Shown one piece after another: positions 8,017 through 17,390 of a stretch of DNA of 47,426 bases; position 1 is the stretch's first letter, and the number at the start of each line of letters is the position of its first letter. Source of the stretch: Streptomyces sp. ISL-12 (GTDB lineage Bacteria > Actinomycetota > Actinomycetes > Streptomycetales > Streptomycetaceae); NCBI RefSeq assembly GCF_018614415.1, contig NZ_JAGGOO010000064.1, forward strand, positions 1 through 47,426. Direction: 5' to 3'. A program made the position numbers and the translations under genes. The notes beneath the pieces are model-generated. The model was not told the origin of the DNA, did no database searches, and saw nothing but the letters and a program-made list of their open reading frames with translations.

Positions 8017-8630
8017 GTGAAGCGCCTCCCGCACGGCAAGGCGAAGGTGACGGCCACCGCGGGCCGCGCGCTCAGCACGATCGGGAACGTCGGGAGGGCT
8101 CTGAACCACCTCGACGGGCAGACCGCGACTACGTATGTGGTCACCCGGTATCGGACCTCCGGAAACCCGAACGTGCCGTCCGGAACCTACCTGGGGTCGA
8201 CGGCCGGCCGGTCGGCGAACGGTGGTCTTCTGCGCCGGGCGAGCGGTGGCCCGGCGCAGCACTCCGACCAGGGCGGCTACATCCAAAGCCCGAGCACTGG
8301 CACCTCGGACAGCATCTGCGCAACGTGCGCGTCGGGCGCTGAGTCGATGGTGTCGAACACTGAGTACGTGATGACGGCGGCCGCCGTGCGGAAGTACGGC
8401 GTGAAAATGATGGACGCCCTCAACGAGGGCCGTCTGCCCATCGCGCATCTCGCCAAGGGCGGTCTGTCGCGGGCGGCGAAAGACGCCCGCGGGCAGCTTC
8501 GGGATCTCCTCGTTCGGAGGATGGCCGGTTACCAGCGGACCCCGTCCGAGAGGAGCCTGGGCGCGCCGTCGGACATCTCGAGCCTGGTGTCGGCGCTGAA
8601 CCAGGTGGCGGGGCAGATCCGGGTGGCGTG
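8017..8630 (+). pseudogene. Phage tail tape-measure protein, C-terminal fragment
   Basis: About 205 residues resemble the C-terminal region of siphophage tape-measure proteins: LDGQTATTYVVTRYR, a Gly-rich stretch, then GTSDSI and NTEYVMTAAAVRKYGVKMMD, which matches the recurring NGEYV...RKYG motif of these proteins. The normally short GTSDSI-to-NTEYV link is enlarged here, suggesting local damage. There is no N-terminal part and no other tail gene nearby. The reading frame is cut by an integrase-core transposase at ~8630. It is a lone prophage relic. Confidence 0.65.
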
Positions 8631-8631
8631 C

Positions 8632-9393
8632 GCTCCATCCGCGCCCTGGTCCTGCGCCTGGCCCGCGGGCACCCGACCTGGGGCTACCGGAGCCTGCACG
8701 GTGAACTGCTCGTCCTCGGCGTGAAAGTGGCGGCGTCCACGGGCTGGGAGATCCTCGAGGACGCCTGAATCCCGCCGGCACCCGAGCGGACGTCCAGTAC
8801 CTGGGCGGACTTCCTGCGTTCCCAGGCCGATGCCCTGCTGGCCTGCGACTTCTTCGAGACCAGCACTCTGTCCGGGACGCGGCTGTACGTGTTCGCCGTG
8901 CTCGAGTACGCCAGCCGGCGCATCCGGGTCCTGGGCGCCACCGCACACCCGACCGCCTCCTGGGTGACACAGGCCGCGAAGAACCTCGTCATGGACCTCG
9001 AGGACACCGGCTGCCGGGCACGGTTCCTCATCCGGGACCACGACGGCACGTTCCCCGCCCTGTTCGACACCGTCCTCAAGGACGCGGGGATCGACGTCGT
9101 GCTGACCGGCGTCCGGATACCGCGCATGAACGCGCTCATGGAACGCTGGGTACAGATTTGCCGGCACGAGCTGCTGGACCGCACCCTGATCTGGAACCAG
9201 CACCATCTGCTCCACGCCCTGCGCGAGTTCGAGCAGCACTACAACTCCCACCGGCCCCACCAGGGCATCGCAGGCGCCCGACCACTGCACGCCCTGCCCC
9301 CATCGATCACCAATTCGGAGCAGCTCACCCACCTCGACATACGCCGACGTGACCACCTCGGCGGCCCTCCACGAGTACCGACACGCGGCCTGA
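8632..9393 (+). pseudogene. Integrase-core (rve/DDE) transposase remnant
   Basis: Translation gives the C-terminal two thirds of an IS3/IS481-like integrase-core transposase: GHPTWGYRSLHGEL, WADFLRSQADALLACDFFET with the first catalytic Asp, then RFLIRDHDG, and YNSHRPHQGIA near the end. It is broken twice. A TGA at 8766-8768 replaces a codon just before the catalytic core, and a frameshift near 9365 separates HLGG from the native tail LHEYRHAA, which ends at TGA 9391. It is inactive. The frameshift lets the frame run on into the LacI fragment. Confidence 0.75.
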
Positions 9394-9833
9394 CCGTCGT
9401 CGCCGTGGCCCTGCCCGACACCGAGTCCCCGCTGGCCGCGACCCGGCTGAAGTTCACCGGGCACGCCGCACGCAACCTCGGCATTCAGGTCCCCCGGACC
9501 TTCGTCACACCACCTGAGCGCTCCGCCTGCGCCGAAGCCGTCCAGGCGTTCCTGACCGGCGCTCCCGAGGTGACCGCCATCGCCGGCTTCAACGACGACG
9601 TCGCCCTGCGCATCCTCATGGCCCTGCGCGACCTCGGCCACCGCGTGCCGGACGATGTGGCCGTCATCGGCTTCGACGACAACGGCTACGGCGCCTACAC
9701 GACCCCCGGACTGACCACCGTCCACGTCGACGCCGAGGCCCACGGCCGGCTCAGCGCCCGCCTCGCCCTGAACCTCGACACGGACGGCCTGCGCCCGCCG
9801 CCCGCGCGGGTCGTCGTCCGCGAATCGGTCTGA
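9394..9833 (+). pseudogene. LacI-family regulator, C-terminal half only
   Basis: About 145 residues match the ligand-binding domain end of LacI-type repressors: VTAIAGFNDDVALRILMAL, VPDDVAVIGFDD and the closing TTVHVDAEAHGR. The HTH and the first half of the sugar-binding domain are missing; the preceding sequence is transposase. An accidental continuous frame from 8889 joins transposase to this piece. Its position just before the esterase island suggests it once regulated a carbohydrate or ester locus that IS insertion truncated. Confidence 0.75.
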
Positions 9834-10266
9834 CCGGTTCCTTCGCCGCGCGTTGCCGTCCCGGACACGACCGCGAGTCCGTGGTGCGCACCCGGCGCGG
9901 GCACGGCGGTGCGTCGCGGACACCGAGACCTGGCAGTGCCTTGGCCGGGGTGTCGACCGGTGCTGTGCGCAGGCCCTGGATTCCGGCCGTGCGTCTCCCG
10001 CCAGGTCCCAGCCTCCTCGCCCGTGCGGCGTGCCCCACCGGGCGATTGTCCTTCAGATACCCGCCAGCCTGGCGGGCCGGCCTGCGCCCGCGCGTCCGTC
10101 TGCTTGTCCGGCCGCCCCGGTGGCCGCTGTTCCTGGTACCGGACCACGGACCCGAGGCATCAGCACGGCCCCGGACCGCCCGCGCACCCGGTGATCGGTC
10201 CACCATGCGGTGCGGGCGGCCGGGCGCCCCTGCCCACCGGCCATCCGCGTCGGGGCTGCCGACGGC
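9834..10266. other. Intergenic, no gene seen
   Basis: This 433-bp GC-rich stretch lies between the LacI fragment and the convergent tannase-like gene. Open frames exist in all phases but lack ribosome-binding sites or protein-like composition. A perfect palindrome at 10060-10076 (CCCGCCAG/CTGGCGGG) could contribute to termination of the minus-strand gene. Confidence 0.4.
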
Positions 10267-11985
10267 TCAGCGCTCGTGCCTGGAGGCGAGCGGGTCGCCG
10301 GCCTTGCGGACGGCCTCGGCGATCCAGGCCATGGCCTCGGGCACGTCATAGTTGCCGGCGTGCGGCTGATTCCAGGCGAGCTGGTAGTTCAGGTTCTCGA
10401 CCTGCTTGTCGCCGGCGAGTGCACGGTCGAGGTTGACCGAGACGGTGAACGCGGTGTCCCGGTCGCGGGTGCCGTGCCGCACGTACCAGTTCGGTGCGGT
10501 GTCGGCCTTGGTGCCGATGAAGTCCATCGGGTTGATCAGGTGCACCTGGTCGTCGACGGTGGTGCTCTTCTTCGCGGTGTACTGCTTCCACGTGAGCCCG
10601 GTGTCGTCGAGGCCGCTGCCGTCGCCGGCCACGTCGTTGTGGTCCCAGCTGTACTCGGTGTAGTTCAGGTACTTCTGGCTGGGCGGGCCGAACAGGTCGG
10701 TCTCGGTGCCGCTGGTGGTGTTCCCGTCGACGCCCACCGCGTCGAAGGCGGGGGTCGTCTTCAGCGTGGCCTGGGTGGCGACGAAGGCCAGGTACTTCGT
10801 CATGTCGACGGAGCGGACCTTGCCGGTGGCGGCGTCGATGTCGATCCAGTCGTTGACGTACGACTTGGTGGTGCCTTGGGAGGTGATCTGGAAGGTGCCG
10901 CCCAGCGGCGGGATCGTGTGGGCCGGGTCGGCCTTCAGGTAGGTCTCGGCGGAGTCGATGACCTCCTTCTTGATGGTGTCGAGCATGGTGGCGGCGGTGA
11001 GCCGCGAGCCGTCGGGGTTGCGCAGTCCGAGGCTCTTCTCGTACGCCGCGAACCGGGACGCTATCTCCTGGGCCGCCTCGGGTGAGGGGTTGGAGCCGGT
11101 GGCGTCGCGGGTGGCAAGGACGTTGTACAGCCACTCGTAGGCGATGTCCGCGTTGCCGAGGTCGGTGATCGGGCAGTACGCGTTGACGGCGAACACGTCG
11201 TCGCGCAGGGTGCTGCGCCCCTTGGCGTCGATCCCGGCGGCGCCGATCGCGGCGAGGTAGGGGTCGTACTCGGCGCTGTTTCCGGAGGCGCCCAGGATCG
11301 ACACCAGGGCGCCGCCACCGCTGGTGCCGTTGATGACGATGCGCTCCGCGCTGCCGGGCATCGCGGCGTCGTTGAGCCGCAGGTAGCGGACGGCGGCCTT
11401 GGCGTCGACCACGGCCGCGGGGGCCTTGCCGGGGGCCGAGCCGTCGGCGCCGGCCAGGCCGCGGCTGCGGTTGGCGACGTCAACGAAGACATAGCCCGCC
11501 TTCAGGGCGGCTCCGACGTTGCTGGTCGCGCTGGTGTAGGAGGCGCCGGCGGTCACGCTCGCCCGGAGGTAGCTGGCCTTCCACCCGCTGTTGTTGACGG
11601 CGAAGTAGACCGGGGTGCGCTGGTCGCCGAAGGCCCTCTCGGGGACGAACACGTTCATGCTCTGGTAGCCGCAGGCGGTGTCGGTGATCGTGGTGCTGCC
11701 GCCGCCGGGGCCGCCGGGCTGCTGGGCCGCCGCCGCGACCGGGTTCGCGACGTAGCAGATCTGCTTGTACCAGCGCACGTCCATCGGACTGCCGTCCACG
11801 GTGACGGTGATCGTCGTGTAGGCGGCGGAGTCGAAGTCCAGCGCGGCGTCCTGCGCGTCCACCGCGTGACCGCGACCGGCGGCGGGAGCCGCCACCGCGA
11901 CAGAGGTCGGCACCGCGACGGTCGCGAACACCAGCGCGCCCGTCAGCGCCACGCCTCTGCACAGATGCAGGTGGGTACGGGACAT
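10267..11985 (-). CDS. Secreted tannase-like (subtype B) esterase
   Basis: A 572-aa alpha/beta hydrolase. The ATG at 11985 is preferred because GAGGGGAG sits just upstream. A Sec signal peptide spans roughly residues 1-33 (hydrophobic core ending in AVAAPAAG). The nucleophile motif GTSGGGA places Ser near residue 222; the C-terminal motif QPHAGNYDVPEA supplies the probable catalytic His near 545. Length and motif order fit subtype B tannases and related secreted esterases that cleave gallate or other hydroxyaromatic esters. It faces away from the rest of the hydrolase island and has its own promoter region with an ATTG-N4-CAAT palindrome 70 nt upstream of the start. Substrate is inferred. Confidence 0.75.
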   Translation of the reverse strand: MSRTHLHLCRGVALTGALVFATVAVPTSVAVAAPAAGRGHAVDAQDAALDFDSAAYTTITVTVDGSPMDVRWYKQICYVANPVAAAAQQPGGPGGGSTTITDTACGYQSMNVFVPERAFGDQRTPVYFAVNNSGWKASYLRASVTAGASYTSATSNVGAALKAGYVFVDVANRSRGLAGADGSAPGKAPAAVVDAKAAVRYLRLNDAAMPGSAERIVINGTSGGGALVSILGASGNSAEYDPYLAAIGAAGIDAKGRSTLRDDVFAVNAYCPITDLGNADIAYEWLYNVLATRDATGSNPSPEAAQEIASRFAAYEKSLGLRNPDGSRLTAATMLDTIKKEVIDSAETYLKADPAHTIPPLGGTFQITSQGTTKSYVNDWIDIDAATGKVRSVDMTKYLAFVATQATLKTTPAFDAVGVDGNTTSGTETDLFGPPSQKYLNYTEYSWDHNDVAGDGSGLDDTGLTWKQYTAKKSTTVDDQVHLINPMDFIGTKADTAPNWYVRHGTRDRDTAFTVSVNLDRALAGDKQVENLNYQLAWNQPHAGNYDVPEAMAWIAEAVRKAGDPLASRHER

Positions 11986-12055
11986 GGGTCTCCCCTCATC
12001 GAGCACCAAGTGCTTCGCCGATGCCTCGGATTGGAGGCGTCCCGCACGCTACAAG

Positions 12056-12071
12056 ATTGTTAACAATATAC
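12056..12071 (-). promoter_or_regulatory. Putative operator, copy 1 (ATTG-N4-CAAT)
   Basis: On the coding strand of the tannase-like gene this reads GTATATTGTTAACAAT, containing the perfect palindrome ATTGTTAACAAT (12056-12067). The motif recurs upstream of the carboxylesterase at 22743 (13 of 16 identical, same orientation relative to the gene). It is AT-rich in a GC-rich genome and 70 nt upstream of the start codon, as expected for an operator overlapping a promoter. Confidence 0.55.
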
Positions 12072-12176
12072 ACAGCAATCTCGCGGTCATTTTCTGCCGC
12101 TCACGCCGGCCCTCCTCCAGCGAGAGGCTGCACGCGTCCCGCTCGACCGGCTTTCCTATGCCTTATGACACGACCG

Positions 12177-12205
12177 TTGACAAGTTGATCGCACGAGCGT
12201 AAAAA
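12177..12205 (+). promoter_or_regulatory. Sigma-70-type promoter for the 12540 esterase
   Basis: A consensus -35 box TTGACA (12177-12182) is separated by exactly 17 bp from TAAAAA (12200-12205), a fair -10 box. It points at the gene starting at 12540, leaving a ~330-nt leader if used. The leader contains no other gene on this strand. Confidence 0.5.
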
Positions 12206-12539
12206 ATCGTCACCAGCCGCATTTTTCCTTCGACTTCTGAATGCGCCCGCATCTCAGCCCGCCATCCCGAGCCGCCGGGTGCGTCGAGACCAGCAGTAGC
12301 CGTCTGCCCCTGTGACGTGCGCGTACCAACCCGCCGTACGCCCGACACCGGTATCACTATCACCACACACAGCGCGGCCGTCATCGATCATGCCGTTCGA
12401 AGCCGAAGCCGAAGCCGCATCCGTGCCGGGAGGGGCCGTCAACCAGCGGTGTGGTCCGTTGGGCGGCTCCCGGCCCGGGACGTTCGCGCGGGCACTGCGG
12501 CAACTTGTCGCCCTCCGGGCGCACGCACAAGGAGAAACC

Positions 12540-14111
12540 ATGCTCAACAGTCCGCGCAGAACCGTGCTCGCCGTCACCGCGACCGGCGTGCTCGTCGCGG
12601 CCACCGTGCTCACCACGTCGGCGAACGCCGAGACTTCGGCAGCCAAGGGCTCCGCCTCCGCTCTGGGTCCGACGGTGACGCACACCGGCAGGGGTCCCAC
12701 CGGTTACCAGGTCACCTTCCGCGTCAAGGACGCCTCGGCGGCCTCCATGCGGATCAGGGGCACCTGGACGTTCGCCTCCTCGGCGAGCACCAGCACCGAC
12801 CCGACGAATGCCGCCGCCGTCACCGCCGCCGACTGGCAGCCCGGCGACTTCCCCCTGCAGTCGCCGAACCAGCCGAGCGAGAACTGGGCCGTCGCCTCCA
12901 TGGAGCAGGATGCCAACAGCGGCGTATGGTCCTACACCGTGCCGCTGCCCTCCGGCACCTTCGACTACCAGTTCTACGCGGACTGCGCCTCGGCGACGCT
13001 GAGCGGCTGCACGGCGACGACCGATCCCGCCAACCCCGCCTGGAACACGACCGGGTCGGCAGCCGTCTACAGCCAGGTGTACGTCCCGTCGGACAAGAAG
13101 TCCGGCACCGCCGACCAGTCCTGGCAGGCGGACGTCCCGGCCTCCCGGCGCGGCAAGCTCACCGACCTCAGCTACCCGACCGCGAACGCCACCAGCGGCT
13201 CCAACCAGATGGCCGTCTACACACCTCCCGGCTACGACCCCGAGCGGTCGGAGCCCTACCCGGTGTTCGTGCTCAGCCACGGCGGCGGAGAGAACGAGGT
13301 CGCCTGGTCGACGCGGGGCCGCCTGGAGCAGATCGTCGACAACCTGATGGCGGACGGCAGGATGCAGCCGGCCGTGGTCGTCATGCCGAGGGGCACCGGG
13401 GTGTCCTCCGCCGCCTACACCGCGGAGATCACCGACACCGTGCTGCCCTACGTCGAGCAGCACTACCACGTCGGCACCAGTGCCGCCGACCGGGCCTTCG
13501 CGGGTACCTCCGCCTACGGCACCCAGGCCAACAACCTGCTCTTCAAGGACACCACCACCTTCGGTTACTACGGCGTCTGGTCCCCCGCCGCGGGAGCGCC
13601 GGCCGTGACCGTCACCGGCACCGGCAACACCCCGATCGACTCCGCGTACACCGCCGACGACCTGAAGAAGGTGCTCGGCATCCACCTCGCCATCGGCCAG
13701 CAGGACACCGGGGGCAACGCTCCGATGATGACGGCCACCACCGAACGCGAGGGCCTCATCAACGCCGGTGTGCCGTTCACGTACTACTCGGCCGGCGGCG
13801 GCCACACCTGGTCGTTCTGGCAGAACACCCTCTACGACTTCCTCACCCGCGTCGGCTTCCGCGCCACCACCACGGCCGTCACGACCGGCTCCGACAAGCT
13901 CACCGCCACCGTCGCCGCCGCCACCACGGAGCCGGCCACGCCCAGCGGCACCGTCCAGTTCCAGGCCGACGGCGTGGACATCGGCAAGCCCGTCAAGCTG
14001 CACGGCGGAACCGCCGTGCTCCAGGCCGGCGCCTCGGCGTGGTCGGGGAAGACCGTGACCGCCGTCTACGGCGGCGACGATCTGTACAACGGCAGCACCA
14101 GCGCCGGCTGA
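12540..14111 (+). CDS. Secreted CE1-like esterase with Ig-like C-terminal domain
   Basis: A 523-aa protein from the ATG at 12540 (AAGGAGA ribosome-binding site). A Sec signal peptide ends near ANAE (residue ~31). Residues ~45-180 form an E-set/CBM48-like N-terminal domain as in bacterial CE1 feruloyl or acetyl-xylan esterases. The catalytic domain follows: HGGGE oxyanion region (~248), nucleophile Ser324 in AGTSAYG, and His422 in GGGHTWSFW. Residues ~440-523 resemble a Big3-type Ig repeat (TPSGTVQFQADGV), likely for wall or substrate attachment. It begins a same-strand run with the carboxylesterase 40 nt downstream. Feruloyl versus acetyl esterase activity cannot be told from sequence. Confidence 0.75.
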   Translation: MLNSPRRTVLAVTATGVLVAATVLTTSANAETSAAKGSASALGPTVTHTGRGPTGYQVTFRVKDASAASMRIRGTWTFASSASTSTDPTNAAAVTAADWQPGDFPLQSPNQPSENWAVASMEQDANSGVWSYTVPLPSGTFDYQFYADCASATLSGCTATTDPANPAWNTTGSAAVYSQVYVPSDKKSGTADQSWQADVPASRRGKLTDLSYPTANATSGSNQMAVYTPPGYDPERSEPYPVFVLSHGGGENEVAWSTRGRLEQIVDNLMADGRMQPAVVVMPRGTGVSSAAYTAEITDTVLPYVEQHYHVGTSAADRAFAGTSAYGTQANNLLFKDTTTFGYYGVWSPAAGAPAVTVTGTGNTPIDSAYTADDLKKVLGIHLAIGQQDTGGNAPMMTATTEREGLINAGVPFTYYSAGGGHTWSFWQNTLYDFLTRVGFRATTTAVTTGSDKLTATVAAATTEPATPSGTVQFQADGVDIGKPVKLHGGTAVLQAGASAWSGKTVTAVYGGDDLYNGSTSAG

Positions 14112-14151
14112 GTCCGTCCGCCACCACCGAGAAGGACAGAAGGGACCTGCC

Positions 14152-15795
14152 GTGTTCCGTGCACGACGGCACCACCGGCTCGACAGTCACACTCCGGGGA
14201 AGCGGACGGCCCTCGCCCTCGCCTCCCTGTCCGCCGCACTCGTCTGCCTGGTCTCCCTGTCGTCCTCCTCGGCGACCGCGCGGGGCGAGCACCGCCCCGC
14301 CGAGACACTGCCCACGGTGGTGCGCACCAGCGGCGGCGCGGTGCGCGGCGACAGCACCGAGGGAGTACGGCGGTTCGACGGCATCCGGTACGGACGGGCG
14401 CCGGTCGGTGACCTGCGGTGGCGGCCACCGGTCGCGGCCGCCGCCTGGAAGGGCGTCAGGGACGCGAGCGCACCCGGGGCCGACTGCGTACAGACCGCCG
14501 CCGCCTGGCGGCCCGCCGCGGCCTCCACCGACGAGGACTGCCTCTTCCTGAACGTGTGGACACCCGCCGAACGACCGACCGGCGGCACCCTGCCGGTGAC
14601 CGTCTTCTTCCACGGCGGCGGCTTCGTCAACGGTTCCGGCACCGACATCGACCCGGTCTCCTACGTGCGGGCCGGCGGCATCGTCGTCACCGTCAACTAC
14701 CGCCTCGGCGCACTGGGTTGGCTCACCCTGCCCGGCCTCGACACCGAGACCGGGCAGGGCACGTCCGGCAACTACGGGCTCCTCGACCAGGTACTGGCCC
14801 TGAAGTGGGTCAAGGCGAACGCCGCGGCCTTCGGCGGCGACCCGTCGAAGGTCATGGTGACGGGGCAGTCCGCGGGGGCCGAGTCCATCTGCGCCCTCCT
14901 GGCGTCCCCCTCCGCGGCGGGCCTGTTCCAGCGCGCCGCCATGGAGAGCAGCCTGCGATGCGCGGTCAACACCCGGACCGCCGCGCAGACCGCCGGTGCC
15001 GCCTTCACCGAGGCCGCCGACTGCGCGGGCACCGGTGCTCAGGCGGTGGCCTGCCTGCGCGCCAAGTCCCCGGTCCAACTCCTCGACGCCCAGAAGAGCG
15101 CGGGGAGTTGGCGCCCGGTCGTCGACGGCACCGTACTGCCCCGGTCACCGACCGACGCCTTCGCCTCGAGCCGGTTCCACCGGATGCCGATCCTCATCGG
15201 CTCCACGCAGAACGAGGCCGGTGCCTTCGTCTACGAGCAGTACGACCTGACCTCCCACCCCGTCACGCCCGCGCAGTACGAGTCCGCCGTGCGCGCCGCC
15301 TACGCAACGGACGCCGACGCGGTCCTCGCCCACTACCCGCTGGCCGGCTACAGCACCCCCGGACAGGCCCTGGCCGCGGTCCGCGGCGACAGCGGCTTCT
15401 CCTGCCCGAAACTGGCCCACGCCGACGCGCTGGCCACCCACTCCGCCGCCACATACGTCTACGAGTTCCGCGACACCACCGCACCACTGCGTTCCTATCA
15501 GCTCGTGCCGCCGTCATTCGGACTGGGCACCCAGCACTCCGCCGAGCTGCTCTATCTCTGGGGCGCCCCAGCCCTGACCCCGCTGTCGAGGACGCAGCGC
15601 GCGCTGGCCGACGAGATGATCGCCTACTGGCAGCACTTCGCCGAGACCGGTGACCTCTCGCCCTCCGGCCTGCCCCGGATCTCCGCGTACAGGGCCGGTA
15701 CACCCACCGAGGTGGCCTTCACCAGCCACGGTTCCGAAGCCGTGAGCGACGAGGCGGCAGCACACCAGTGCGCCTTCTGGTCCACCCTGGTCTGA
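14152..15795 (+). CDS. Secreted type-B carboxylesterase
   Basis: A 547-aa alpha/beta hydrolase of the carboxylesterase type B/para-nitrobenzyl esterase family, which hydrolyses carboxylic esters outside the cell. The GTG at 14152 has AAGGGA about 8 nt upstream. A signal peptide covers ~18-45. Motifs are in order: EDCLFLNVW (~128), FFHGGGF oxyanion hole (~153), nucleophile Ser240 in GQSAGAES, the acidic residue in NEAG (~350) and His in LGTQHSAEL. It is one of three members in the island (with 22743 and 24388) and follows the CE1-like gene by 40 nt, so the two are probably co-transcribed. Confidence 0.85.
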   Translation: MFRARRHHRLDSHTPGKRTALALASLSAALVCLVSLSSSSATARGEHRPAETLPTVVRTSGGAVRGDSTEGVRRFDGIRYGRAPVGDLRWRPPVAAAAWKGVRDASAPGADCVQTAAAWRPAAASTDEDCLFLNVWTPAERPTGGTLPVTVFFHGGGFVNGSGTDIDPVSYVRAGGIVVTVNYRLGALGWLTLPGLDTETGQGTSGNYGLLDQVLALKWVKANAAAFGGDPSKVMVTGQSAGAESICALLASPSAAGLFQRAAMESSLRCAVNTRTAAQTAGAAFTEAADCAGTGAQAVACLRAKSPVQLLDAQKSAGSWRPVVDGTVLPRSPTDAFASSRFHRMPILIGSTQNEAGAFVYEQYDLTSHPVTPAQYESAVRAAYATDADAVLAHYPLAGYSTPGQALAAVRGDSGFSCPKLAHADALATHSAATYVYEFRDTTAPLRSYQLVPPSFGLGTQHSAELLYLWGAPALTPLSRTQRALADEMIAYWQHFAETGDLSPSGLPRISAYRAGTPTEVAFTSHGSEAVSDEAAAHQCAFWSTLV

Positions 15796-16105
15796 CCCAG
15801 TACAAGGCAAGCCGCGTGCAGCTGAAAGGCGAGTGGTACTTCGATCGACCGAGCACGCTCAGCCCGCGGCCGAACACTCCCGACAGGTCGTGGAGAGTGC
15901 CGCGGCCCGCTGCCGCGGCAGTGGCAGCCGGGGCACGTACCGATCTTCCACCCCAACTCCACCAGCCCCAACTGGCCGGTCATCGACACGGACATGGGAC
16001 GGCCTCTCGTCGACGCGCAGGCCGACGACACCACCACCGGACTGTTGTCCGATCCTGGCAACCCCGCCGCAGACCTCCGCGAGCGCGGGATGGGTGTCCG
16101 AACCG
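15796..16105. other. Convergent intergenic region, no gene seen
   Basis: These 310 bp separate the carboxylesterase from the convergent PHB-depolymerase-like lipoprotein gene. No frame has both a ribosome-binding site and protein-like composition, and no strong hairpin stands out. Confidence 0.4.
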
Positions 16106-17143
16106 TCAGGCCGCCTTCTGCGCGAAGAGCCAGTCGCGCAGTGGGGTGATCTTGTAGGCGGGTTCGAAGGAGGCCATGTGTTCGCTGTTCATGGCCGGGT
16201 CGGAGGAGGTGGAGTCGGAGACTTCCAGGACGGTGCCGGTCTTGAAGGTGGCGAAGTTGATGCTGTCACCGGCGGCGAAGAGCTTCTCGGCGGCGGCGGC
16301 GTACTTCGCGGCGGACCAGGTGGCGTCCCAGGTGGCGCTCTGGTAGGAGACTCCGGCGTCCTTGAGCAGGTCCTTGACGTCGGCCTGGCCGCCGGAGGCG
16401 TTCTCGTCGCCGCCGGCGGCGATGTAGAAGAACTTCTCCTTGGCGAGGTTGTCGAGTTCGCTGATGTCCCACTGGCCGGAGACGAAGAGTTCGGCGGCGA
16501 ACAGGTCGGGGTGCTTGGCGGTCAGGTACATCACCGTCATGCAGCCCATCGACTGCCCGGTGCCGTAGATCCGCTTGTCGTCGATGCTGTACTTGCCGGT
16601 GACCGAGGTGAGCAGCCGGGTGGTCATCTCGACGTAGTCGGTGGTGGTGTAGCTGCCGTGGTCGTCGATGATGACGGAGGGATACTCGGGGACGAGGACG
16701 AAGCTCTCGTGCTTGGCCTGTTCGTCGGCGCTGGCCCAGATGAGTGCGCCGTACTGGGACAGCGGGGCGGTGACGTCCTGGCCGACGAGGCTGGAGTCGG
16801 CGATGTAGAGGACCAGAGGGTAGGACTTGGCGGCGTCGTAGTCGTCGGGGATGTACAGGTTGTAGGGCAGGGACTCACCCGTCTGGGAGTCCTCGTAGGT
16901 GAACTGCTTGAACGTGCTCTTCACCTGCGAGGTCAGGTCGTCCAGGCTGGGCGGCTCCTCGGTGCTGGTCGCCGTGGCGGTCTCGGTGGTCTCGGTGGCG
17001 GGGGTGCCGCTGGAGGCGGCGGCGGAGCCGGCCTCGCCAGTGGCGGAGCTGTCGGAGGAGGTGCCGCAGGCGGTGGCGCCGAGGAAAACAGCGCCGAGCG
17101 AGGCGGCGAGGAAACCGCGTCGTGGCAGGTGAGAGGTGTTCAT
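16106..17143 (-). CDS. Tat-exported lipoprotein esterase, PHB-depolymerase-like
   Basis: A 345-aa protein. The N-terminus has a twin-arginine signal (LPRRGFLAASLG) ending in the lipobox GATAC, so the mature protein should be a membrane-anchored lipoprotein. A Ser/Thr-rich spacer (~25-60) precedes an alpha/beta-hydrolase domain with nucleophile motif GTGQSMG and the downstream SGQWD and GDENA signatures. It is clearly paralogous to the gene at 18810: both have TGQSMG, GQWD, GDEN and a similar C-terminus. The ribosome-binding site is weak; the start was chosen for the complete signal. It diverges from the ceramidase-like gene over a 247-bp shared promoter region. Confidence 0.75.
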   Translation of the reverse strand: MNTSHLPRRGFLAASLGAVFLGATACGTSSDSSATGEAGSAAASSGTPATETTETATATSTEEPPSLDDLTSQVKSTFKQFTYEDSQTGESLPYNLYIPDDYDAAKSYPLVLYIADSSLVGQDVTAPLSQYGALIWASADEQAKHESFVLVPEYPSVIIDDHGSYTTTDYVEMTTRLLTSVTGKYSIDDKRIYGTGQSMGCMTVMYLTAKHPDLFAAELFVSGQWDISELDNLAKEKFFYIAAGGDENASGGQADVKDLLKDAGVSYQSATWDATWSAAKYAAAAEKLFAAGDSINFATFKTGTVLEVSDSTSSDPAMNSEHMASFEPAYKITPLRDWLFAQKAA

Positions 17144-17341
17144 GCCGAAGATTGTCCGGACGCCGTCTGAGGAAACCGTAAGGCGCGCCTGTACGACAAC
17201 TGTGAAGCCCTGGCGTTCGTCGGCCGTCCTGGGCGCCGGGGACGGCGGGAACAGCGTCCGCACAGATTCCCACAGCACTTCCACTGGTTGCCCTGCCATA
17301 TTCGTGCAGGGGCTCGCCAGTAACACACGAAGCCAACCCTC

Positions 17342-17360
17342 CAACTCCTGAGTGGAGTTG
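17342..17360. promoter_or_regulatory. Inverted repeat in a divergent promoter region
   Basis: CAACTCC and GGAGTTG (7 bp each, 5-nt spacer TGAGT) form a perfect inverted repeat 30 bp before the ceramidase-like start, inside the region shared with the divergent lipoprotein esterase. It could be an operator for both genes. It differs from the ATTG-N4-CAAT motif found at other esterase promoters. Confidence 0.4.
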
Positions 17361-17390
17361 TGACCGCGCGCCGTCGGAAGAGATCCGCCA

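Noticed and set aside
12381..14003. 540-residue minus-strand frame
   Set aside because: Antisense shadow of the CE1-like esterase; Gly/Val-rich and without a start signal.
12317..14551. 744-residue plus-strand frame overlapping two esterases
   Set aside because: Arg/His/Pro-rich shadow in another phase of the CE1-like and carboxylesterase genes, both of which have motifs and signal peptides in their own frames.
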